Shown piece after piece: positions 23,827 through 29,228 of a stretch of DNA of 29,228 nt. The notes beneath the pieces were generated by a model. That model made no database searches and was not told the DNA's origin. It worked only from the letters and a program-made list of their open reading frames with translations. Source of the DNA: Bacillota bacterium (GTDB lineage: Bacteria > Bacillota > Clostridia > Christensenellales > Aristaeellaceae); contig JAEZLW010000064.1 in the NCBI GenBank assembly GCA_023415145.1, forward strand, positions 1 to 29,228. Reading direction: 5' to 3'. A program made the position numbers and the translations under genes. Within the stretch, counting starts at the first letter, position 1. Each line of letters opens with the position of its first letter.

Positions 23827-24324
23827 TTACTTGTGGAAATGCAGCTTGCAGGTCTCGCAGCCCTTGGCGATGGTATCGCCAAGATTCAGGGTCAAGCCCA
23901 TCGCCTCGGCAATGCCGCGGTCGCCGTCCATGGCCATGTCGCATAAAAGGGCGCACGTTTCATCGCTGAAGCCAAGCTTTTTCCAAGCGCTTACCAGCGC
24001 GCAGTAGTGGAAATCCACAGTCACGTTGTCGTTGTCAGCCTTGATGTCTGACATATGGAAGCTCTGGGGGCCGACTTTTGATTCGTCACCCAGGAACGCA
24101 TTTTTGAAATCAACGCAGCTGGAAGGATCATTGCACTGCTTTTTGAAATTCTCACCATGCATCACACCGCAGCGTTTGATGGCACGACGAATGATGGGCT
24201 CGGCATCGATGCCGGCTTTTACCATTTCATCGTAAATAAGGCCCATCCAGGTGGCGCGGTGTTCTATTTGTGAACGATTGACGTTCACGATTTCTTCCAC
24301 GGGGTTTGCGACATTCTTGATCAT
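23827..24324 (-). CDS. L-2-amino-thiazoline-4-carboxylate hydrolase family protein
   Basis: The 165-aa protein matches the ATC hydrolase family pattern: a helical N-terminal half, then VTVDFHYCALVSAWKKLGFSDETCALLCDMAMDGDRGIAEAMGLTLNLGDTIAKGCETCKLHFHK (read in segments at 102-118, 119-140 and 141-165), which is the family's conserved core and Cys-rich end. In Pseudomonas the founding enzyme opens the ring of L-2-amino-thiazoline-4-carboxylate to N-carbamoyl-L-cysteine on the way to L-cysteine. Many clostridial members have no tested activity. AAGGAGG lies 7 nt before the ATG. It is the first gene of the ten-gene operon, ahead of its importer, which suggests it acts on the imported molecule. 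Homology is fairly sure, the reaction is not. Confidence 0.8.
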   Translation of the reverse strand: MIKNVANPVEEIVNVNRSQIEHRATWMGLIYDEMVKAGIDAEPIIRRAIKRCGVMHGENFKKQCNDPSSCVDFKNAFLGDESKVGPQSFHMSDIKADNDNVTVDFHYCALVSAWKKLGFSDETCALLCDMAMDGDRGIAEAMGLTLNLGDTIAKGCETCKLHFHK

Positions 24325-24616
24325 TTCAGTAACCTCCTTATATATGGGTCTCGATCCGGGGGGATTGCCTCCTATAAGAAGACGTTGGCGCCTGTCCGCT
24401 CACAATATGAAGCCTTCCATAAGTTACATGCAAGAAATGGTACGCCAAACAGCGATGACAAATGCGTGTCATCATGAACGGCGCAATCATTCACACATAA
24501 CCAGTGTCAAAAAGGAACGATTTTCAGGCTATACCTTTCCGTTTTTTGGCTGCGTCTTTCTTTTTGGAGGAACCGTAGCTTTGCTCAGTGAATAGATTCA
24601 CTGCTGGTATGCCAGT
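24325..24616 (-). other. Long 5' leader of the ten-gene operon
   Basis: About 285 nt separate the predicted start of transcription (~24610) from the hydrolase start codon. No gene was found. The leader begins with the perfect palindrome CAGTGAAT-AG-ATTCACTG (24586-24603). It contains short pairings such as ATGACA/TGTCAT (24454-24472 area). I could not fit it to a known riboswitch class. Confidence 0.4.
24586..24603. promoter_or_regulatory. 18-bp perfect palindrome at the start of the operon leader
   Basis: CAGTGAAT-AG-ATTCACTG lies about 14 bp downstream of the -10 box, near +7 to +24 of the leftward transcript. It could be a second operator that blocks clearance or a 5' stabilising hairpin. 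Confidence 0.55.
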
Positions 24617-24645
24617 AGTATATCATTGGTCGACCAGCTTGTCAA
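24617..24645 (-). promoter_or_regulatory. Operon promoter with GntR-type operator in the spacer
   Basis: On the minus strand TTGACA (complement of 24640-24645), exactly 17 bp, and TATACT (complement of 24617-24622) make a strong sigma-A promoter. The spacer holds the perfect palindrome TGGTCGACCA (24627-24636), which fits the FCD/FadR-class GntR site pattern GTM-N0/1-KAC. The GntR protein encoded at 17068-17694 inside this operon is the likely ligand. Confidence 0.8.
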
Positions 24646-24694
24646 CAATATTTCAACAGAAATTTATGAAAATTAGCCAATGGTTATGTACGTA

Positions 24695-25729
24695 CTATAT
24701 TTTCGAGGATGAATCGCGCGCAATGATGCTGCAGGGCAATATGGTTCCAGAAGGCACTGACGATTGATCGTCCAAGCGCTGCAAGAGATGCTTTGCCGCG
24801 ATATAGCCAATTTGCTTGTTGGGCAGCGCGACGGTGGTCAAGCCGGGATAGAGGTGGGATGCCATCTCACGGTTGTCAAATCCAACTACGGATAGGTCGG
24901 AAGGTATGCCAAGACCGCGGCGCTTGATGGCTGTGTAACAGCCTGCCGCCATGGGATCGTTCATGGCAAAAATGGCCGTAGGCGGTATTGTGAGAGAAAG
25001 CAGGGCTTCTGTTTGCTCCACACCGGAATGATACTCCCAGTCACCCCAGCGAATGTACTCCTGCGGCACTCTCAGGCCTGCCTCGTCCATCGCCATACGG
25101 TAGCCGGAAAGACGCTTCCTGGCTGCGGGTGAACCTGCGTGCCCCGCTATCAGGGCGATTCGCTGATGGTTTTGGCTAATCAAAAGCCGTGTGATATCAC
25201 AGGCGCTGTTTTCGTTGTCATACGTTACGGAAACGCTGCCGGGCACGCCGCTTTCGGCATAGGCGAAAACCATGGGGATGTTGACGGGTTGAAGCACGCC
25301 GTTAATTCGGCGGTCATGCATCGCGACATAGATAATGCCGTCCACGCGAGCATCCTCCAGCAACTGAATGCCGCTGTTGACAATGCTGTTGTATTGGCTG
25401 AGGTGATCATACTGGTTGTACAGCTTTTGCAAAAGCCTGAGGTTGCTGAGCAGTACCTGATATCCGCTTTCCTCCAACTGCTGAGTGATGCCGTCCACAA
25501 TCTCGGGCACAGGCAGGCCGCAGATATCTTCCACAAGCACGCCAATGATGTGCGTTTTGTTTATCCGCAACGATTTTGCAATGGTATTGAGCTTGTAATT
25601 GGTTTGATCAATGGCCTGCTGCACGCGGATTCGCTTTGCCTCGCTGACATTTTTCTTGCCGCTGAGCACGTGGGATACGGTAGCGACAGATACACCGGAC
25701 AGCTCAGCAATTTCCTTCATTGTTGCCAA
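24695..25729 (-). CDS. LacI-family transcriptional repressor (arabinoside genes)
   Basis: GAGG with 8-nt spacing points to TTG at 25729 as start (344 aa); GTG at 25738 overlaps the ribosome binding site and ATG at 25720 is 17 nt from it. The N-terminal LacI HTH and hinge read MKEIAELSGVSVATVSHVLSGKKNVSEAKRIRVQQAIDQTNYKLNTIAKSL in segments, with the hallmark VATVSHVLSG. A type I periplasmic-binding-like sugar domain follows (HIIGVLVEDI, RVDGIIYVAM, IPMVFAYAESG, AIFAMNDPMAAG, LSVVGFDNREMASHLYPGLTTV). It is divergent from the GH127 gene. The same 18-bp operator occurs downstream of both promoters, which supports autoregulation and control of GH127. The inducer is probably an arabinose-containing sugar. 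Confidence 0.95.
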   Translation of the reverse strand: MATMKEIAELSGVSVATVSHVLSGKKNVSEAKRIRVQQAIDQTNYKLNTIAKSLRINKTHIIGVLVEDICGLPVPEIVDGITQQLEESGYQVLLSNLRLLQKLYNQYDHLSQYNSIVNSGIQLLEDARVDGIIYVAMHDRRINGVLQPVNIPMVFAYAESGVPGSVSVTYDNENSACDITRLLISQNHQRIALIAGHAGSPAARKRLSGYRMAMDEAGLRVPQEYIRWGDWEYHSGVEQTEALLSLTIPPTAIFAMNDPMAAGCYTAIKRRGLGIPSDLSVVGFDNREMASHLYPGLTTVALPNKQIGYIAAKHLLQRLDDQSSVPSGTILPCSIIARDSSSKI

Positions 25730-25790
25730 TTTGAACACCTCGGTATTTATACTTCATGCCTGGAGCGGTTGACGCTGATGTATACGCCAT

Positions 25791-25808
25791 AAAATTAAAA
25801 CGTTTATA
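25791..25808 (-). promoter_or_regulatory. LacI-type operator, copy 1 (repressor gene side)
   Basis: Read on the minus strand it is TATAAACGTTTTAATTTT, with the central palindrome AAACGTTT (25798-25805). It agrees at 14 of 18 positions with the site at 25944-25961. It lies just downstream of the repressor's own promoter, as expected for autorepression. Confidence 0.7.
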
Positions 25809-25817
25809 CACCTGAAA

Positions 25818-25846
25818 AGAATACTTGCTTTTTGCTCTTTAGTCAA
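25818..25846 (-). promoter_or_regulatory. Promoter of the LacI-type repressor gene
   Basis: TTGACT (complement of 25841-25846), 17 bp, and TATTCT (complement of 25818-25823) read leftward toward the repressor gene. The operator at 25791-25808 follows about 10 bp after the -10. Confidence 0.6.
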
Positions 25847-25901
25847 GTCCCGTATATAGCTTACCTATTGTTTCTATCTAAAAATATTTGAAAATAGGGT
25901 G

Positions 25902-25930
25902 TTGACAATGCAAATTTGATGTGCTATCAT
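25902..25930 (+). promoter_or_regulatory. Promoter of the GH127 gene
   Basis: TTGACA (25902-25907), 17-bp spacer, TATCAT (25925-25930). Transcription should begin near 25937, directly before the operator at 25944-25961. Confidence 0.75.
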
Positions 25931-25943
25931 TCTCTCATCAAAA

Positions 25944-25961
25944 GTTAAACGATTAAATTTT
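25944..25961 (+). promoter_or_regulatory. LacI-type operator, copy 2 (GH127 side)
   Basis: GTTAAACGATTAAATTTT sits inside an imperfect 20-bp palindrome (25941-25960, 16 of 20 positions symmetric) centred on CG, the usual LacI-family centre. Its position just after the promoter suits transcription blocking. Confidence 0.7.
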
Positions 25962-26061
25962 GAAAGCAGAAATGAAAAACGGTTATGCAATGCACATGGA
26001 TGATCAACTGGTATGGAGGCATAGGACCGGCAGCGTATTAAATCGAAAAGGTGGATTGATT

Positions 26062-27975
26062 ATGAATTATGCAAAAGCCTTGCCCCTGAAGAGCGTTTAT
26101 TTGACGGACGGCATATTGCAGTCGATGCAGAAGCTTGTGAAGGAGAAGGTTCTTTCTTATCAATGGGAGGTTCTGAATGACCGTGTCGAAGGTGCAGCCA
26201 AAAGCCACTGCATCGAAAATTTCCGCATCGCATCAGGTCAAAGCAAAGGTGACCATTACGGCGTTGTTTTTCTGGACAGCGATCTGTACAAATGGCTTGA
26301 AGCGGTGGCATATTGCATCGAGGTTTTTCGTGACAAGGAACTGGAATCGTTGGCGGATGATGTATGCGATTTGATTGGAAAAGCACAGGCGGTTGATGGT
26401 TATATCAATACCTATTATACAATCAAGGAGCCTGAGGGCAGGTTTACAAACTTGCAGGAAGGGCATGAGCTGTACTGCGCTGGCCACTTTTTCGAAGCCG
26501 CGGCGGCGTATTACAAGGCAACGGGCAAACGGCAAATCCTCGATACAGCCTGCCGTTTTGCGGATTACCTGGTAAAGGTTTTCGGCACGGAAAAGGGGCA
26601 GATACCAGGCTATCCCGGCCACCAGGAGATTGAGGTCGGGCTAGTAAAGCTGTTTTGCGTAACCGGCAATAAGGACTACCTGATGCTGGCGGACTTTTTT
26701 ATCGCACAGCGGGGGAAGGAACCGCTTTATTTCACGCTGGAAAGGCAGCGTGAAGGTTTCAGGGATATCTTTCATCTTCCCGTCATCCAGGAGAAGACGT
26801 ATGCCCAATGCCATACGGAGCCGGTCCACCAGGACATAGCGGTAGGCCACGCGGTCCGGGCGTTGTACATGTACAGTGCCATGGCCGATCTGGCAAGCCT
26901 TCATGACGACCAGGCATTGGGGGAGGCATGCAAGAAACTGTACCGCAGCGTAACCCGGCGCCGCATGTACATTACCGGCGGCGTGGGCTCCACAGCTTAT
27001 GGTGAAAGCTTCACCACGGACTTTGACCTGCCCAATGATACCGTTTATAGTGAAACCTGCGCCTCGGTGGCGCTGATGATGTTTGCCTCGCGCATGGCTG
27101 CCCTCACCGGTGACGGCGCTTACTATGACACGGTAGAACAGGCGTTCTTCAACCGCGTATTGGGCGGCATATCACAGACGGGCACGGAATTCTTCTACGT
27201 GGGGCCCCTGTCAGTCACCCCTTCTTTATGTCACGGCAATCCCGGCCTTTATCATGTCAAGACCGTGCGTCAAAAGTGGTTCGACGTGGCTTGCTGCCCC
27301 ACCAACACCGCACGAACCATCATGAGCATTGGCAGCTATGCTTTCGGGGCTGATGAAGATACGCTGTACATTCATATTCCCCTTGCCTGTGAGATACGAA
27401 CAGAACGCTTTGCGGTAGAGCTTGGCACCCAATACCCCTTTGGCAATACGCTGCGCATTGTGATTAAGGGGCAGGAACAGAACGTGGCGGTCAGGCAGTC
27501 GGGGTTTGCACCCATCAAGTCGGTGCAGGTGAACGGCGAAGCAAGGCCCATTTTGATAGAAAGTGGATATGTACTGCTATCCGCATTGCGGCAGGGTGAT
27601 GTCATCACTGTTACCTATGACCTTCAACCGCGGTACGTGGTATCTCATCCCAAGGTGGTGGACAATGTGGGCAAGGCAGCCGTTATGCGCGGTCCACTGG
27701 TCTACTGTGCCGAGCAGGCGGACAACGGCGAGGGCATTGCCTGCCTGAAGCTTCCGCATACACCTGCCTTCACCGAGGCGGAAACCTTCGCCGGCGGCAG
27801 CACCGTTTCCCTTATGACCCGCGGCACAAAAGCAGTTTTTGCAGAGGATGATGCGCTGTATCAGGATAGGCTGCCAATGTGGGAGGAAACGGACATCACA
27901 CTGATCCCGTACTACCTGTGGGCCAATCGCGGTGAAGGGGAAATGCGGGTATATTTGAACGTTTCAGAAGGGTGA
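26062..27975 (+). CDS. GH127 beta-L-arabinofuranosidase (HypBA1-like)
   Basis: The ATG at 26062 with AAGGTGG 7 nt upstream starts the 637-aa protein (MNYAKALPLKSVYLTDG); the open frame to its left is leader. It matches GH127 (formerly DUF1680): an (alpha/alpha)6 barrel with HELYCAGHFFEAAAAYY, GHAVRALYMYSAMADLA, YITGGVGSTAYGESFT and DTVYSETCASVALM, then CCPTN. Against Bifidobacterium HypBA1, Glu322, Glu338, Cys340, Cys417 and Cys418 correspond here to Glu315 (acid/base), Glu331, Cys333, Cys411 (nucleophile) and Cys412, so the zinc-thiolate site is complete. It removes terminal beta-L-arabinofuranose from plant arabino-oligosaccharides or glycoproteins. There is no signal peptide, so it acts in the cytoplasm on imported oligosaccharides. 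The binding protein downstream may be part of that importer. Confidence 0.93.
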   Translation: MNYAKALPLKSVYLTDGILQSMQKLVKEKVLSYQWEVLNDRVEGAAKSHCIENFRIASGQSKGDHYGVVFLDSDLYKWLEAVAYCIEVFRDKELESLADDVCDLIGKAQAVDGYINTYYTIKEPEGRFTNLQEGHELYCAGHFFEAAAAYYKATGKRQILDTACRFADYLVKVFGTEKGQIPGYPGHQEIEVGLVKLFCVTGNKDYLMLADFFIAQRGKEPLYFTLERQREGFRDIFHLPVIQEKTYAQCHTEPVHQDIAVGHAVRALYMYSAMADLASLHDDQALGEACKKLYRSVTRRRMYITGGVGSTAYGESFTTDFDLPNDTVYSETCASVALMMFASRMAALTGDGAYYDTVEQAFFNRVLGGISQTGTEFFYVGPLSVTPSLCHGNPGLYHVKTVRQKWFDVACCPTNTARTIMSIGSYAFGADEDTLYIHIPLACEIRTERFAVELGTQYPFGNTLRIVIKGQEQNVAVRQSGFAPIKSVQVNGEARPILIESGYVLLSALRQGDVITVTYDLQPRYVVSHPKVVDNVGKAAVMRGPLVYCAEQADNGEGIACLKLPHTPAFTEAETFAGGSTVSLMTRGTKAVFAEDDALYQDRLPMWEETDITLIPYYLWANRGEGEMRVYLNVSEG

Positions 27976-28005
27976 GAGATGATATCCCGAGCCTTAAGCT
28001 GCAAA

Positions 28006-28287
28006 AAGGCGAAGCCTTGACGGAGCGGAACATAGGTAGACCGTGAAAAAGTTTTGGAGGTGTCGGAGGGGCGGACCCCTCCGACTATAAATCCGAAGCC
28101 GGCGACATGCGCGGCGGCTTCGGAAGCCTTGCGAAGCAAGGTTTCCTAACACGATTCGCTGGCCGTGCGCTTTGCTTAAGGCACGCAAAGCGTGGATTAA
28201 TGCATAAGCGCACAAGCGAATCGTGCATAGTTCGAAAAAGTGGTGTAATCACTTTTTCGATACGCAGTAATACACGGATGTGTATTA
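28006..28287. repeat. Cluster of six to seven hairpins between GH127 and the binding-protein gene
   Basis: Consecutive inverted repeats fill this 280-bp gap. AAGGC/GCCTT is at 28006-28018. GTCGGAGGGG/CCCCTCCGAC is at 28062-28085 (10 bp perfect). CCGAAGCCG/CGGCTTCGG is at 28093-28123 and CCTTGC/GCAAGG at 28127-28141. CACGATTCGCT/AGCGAATCGTG is at 28150-28225 (11 bp perfect, enclosing GTGCGCTT/AAGCGCAC). TCGAAAAAGTG/CACTTTTTCGA is at 28232-28260 (11 bp perfect) and TAATACAC/GTGTATTA at 28268-28287. None has a clean terminator T-run after it. It may be an interspersed repeat element, an mRNA stabiliser or a structured RNA. Confidence 0.7.
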
Positions 28288-28310
28288 AATAAAACAAGGG
28301 GGATTCAAGC

Positions 28311-29228
28311 ATGAAAAAGGGAACAAAGCTGCTGAGCCTTATGGTCGTGCTAGCCATGGTACTGTCGATGGTATCAGGCCTTGCTGCGCTGGCCGAAGGC
28401 CGTGTCACCATCACCTACTCCATGTGGGGCGATGATGAAGAAGTTCGTGTGCTTCAGGAAACCATTGACAAGTTTGAAAGCGAACAGGACAAGATTCATG
28501 TTGAGATTATCCAGATCGACCGTGCCGACTATGTCGGCACTTTGAACACCCGTGCCGCCGGCAATAACCTGCCTGATACGGGCATCATGGCGGAAGACGC
28601 GGTGCTCATGTGGGCCGAGCAGGGCATGCTGGCGGATGCCAGTAACATGTACGGCGCTGAGGAAGCCAAACCTCTGGACAGCCTTGCCTTCACCTTTGGG
28701 GGCAAGACGGTGGGCTACTCCGTAGCCAATGAAGTGCTTTTGACCTACTATGACCGCAAAGCCTTTGCCGACGCGGGCGTCACGCCGCCTCCCGCCAGCG
28801 CTGAAAGCGCCTGGGACTGGGATACCTTCGTAGACGTTGCCAAGCAGATGACCATCGATGTCAACGGCAACAACGCCAAGTCCGATCAGTTTGACGCAAA
28901 CAACATCAAGCGCTACGGCGTAATGTTCTGCCCTGACTTCTGGCAGTTGGAAGTATGGTCCGTTATGAACGGCGGCGCGTGGTATGACGCGGATGGCAAT
29001 GTGACCATCAATACCCCCGAGGCCATGGAAGGCTTGCAGCGCATTGCCGACCTGCATCTTGTACACCATGTAGCGCCCCAGTACGGTACCAACACCGCCA
29101 CCACCATCGACCAGGACCTGGTCAATGGCAATTGCGCCATGTACATCAACGGCCAGTGGTCTATCGGCGTCTGGCTTGGGAAGGCCAGGGAGACCAATGG
29201 TCTGGACTACGGTGTAGGCGTGCTGCCC
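28311..29228 (+). CDS. Sugar ABC transporter substrate-binding protein (cut by window end)
   Basis: The ATG at 28311 has AAGGGGG upstream. The visible 306 residues start with a signal peptide (LLSLMVVLAMVLSMVSGLAALA-EG) and then the family 1 sugar-binding-protein layout: VTITYSMWGDDEEVRVLQETIDKFE, VEIIQIDRADYVGTLNTRAAGNNLPDTGIM, VGYSVANEVLLTYYDRKAFADAGVTPPP, WDWDTFVDVAKQMT and NGNCAMYINGQWSIGVW. These features mark a MalE/SBP_bac-type binding protein for oligosaccharides. The stop codon and the expected permease genes lie beyond the window. No lipobox Cys is present. With the GH127 enzyme just upstream, arabino-oligosaccharides are a likely ligand, by inference. Confidence 0.93.
   Translation, partial: MKKGTKLLSLMVVLAMVLSMVSGLAALAEGRVTITYSMWGDDEEVRVLQETIDKFESEQDKIHVEIIQIDRADYVGTLNTRAAGNNLPDTGIMAEDAVLMWAEQGMLADASNMYGAEEAKPLDSLAFTFGGKTVGYSVANEVLLTYYDRKAFADAGVTPPPASAESAWDWDTFVDVAKQMTIDVNGNNAKSDQFDANNIKRYGVMFCPDFWQLEVWSVMNGGAWYDADGNVTINTPEAMEGLQRIADLHLVHHVAPQYGTNTATTIDQDLVNGNCAMYINGQWSIGVWLGKARETNGLDYGVGVLP

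Noticed and set aside
24480..24610. Cyclic-di-GMP-I riboswitch in the operon leader
   Set aside because: A GCAAAGCTACGG stretch resembles part of the consensus, but the first half of the aptamer and the paired stems are missing.

Overview
The window (about 50% G+C, strong AGGAGG-type ribosome binding sites, ATGA overlaps, GTG and TTG starts) looks like a chromosomal segment of a Gram-positive, anaerobic, carbohydrate- and amino-acid-using clostridium (Bacillota, Clostridia). It carries an integrated mobile module followed by metabolic operons. No rRNA, tRNA or CRISPR array was seen.

Mobile region (1-~7.1 kb). It opens with the C-terminal part of a large serine recombinase, closed by a terminator. 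A self-contained module follows: a leftward XRE repressor, a divergent promoter region with palindromes sharing the half-site TATGATA, and a tightly packed rightward operon. The operon encodes a 67-aa HTH protein, a RepA/AAA_25-type ATPase, a resolvase-fold protein that has lost its catalytic Ser and Arg residues, and an apparently active serine recombinase. In that recombinase the usual zinc-ribbon tail is replaced by another domain. Two small proteins follow, and each appears to carry a copy of that same replacement domain. This module is the best candidate for an undescribed system.

Secreted and sensory region (~7.2-11.9 kb). Two translationally coupled exported proteins (one with TPR-like repeats) are encoded leftward. 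Divergent from them are a methyl-accepting chemotaxis protein and a coupled small exported protein.

Hexuronate region (~12-14.2 kb). Mannonate dehydratase (uxuA) is followed by a GntR/FCD regulator, with an 18-bp pseudo-palindromic operator candidate far upstream. A separate exported protein gene follows at 14.4-15.2 kb.

Leftward ten-gene operon (24.6 down to 15.36 kb). The order is: a protein of the L-2-amino-thiazoline-4-carboxylate hydrolase family, a LivKHMGF-type ABC importer, a CyuA-type L-cysteine desulfidase/serine dehydratase-like enzyme, a GntR/FCD regulator, DhaK and DhaL. A sigma-A-like promoter at its head has TGGTCGACCA in the spacer, which fits control by the operon's own GntR protein. 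A strong hairpin between livK and livH probably sets binding protein above permease. The gene content suggests import and breakdown of a cysteine- or thiazoline-related amino compound, but the substrate is not known.

Arabinoside region (24.7-29.2 kb). A LacI-type repressor is divergent from a GH127 beta-L-arabinofuranosidase; both promoters carry the same 18-bp operator downstream. After a run of about six hairpins in 280 bp comes a sugar ABC transporter binding protein cut by the window end.
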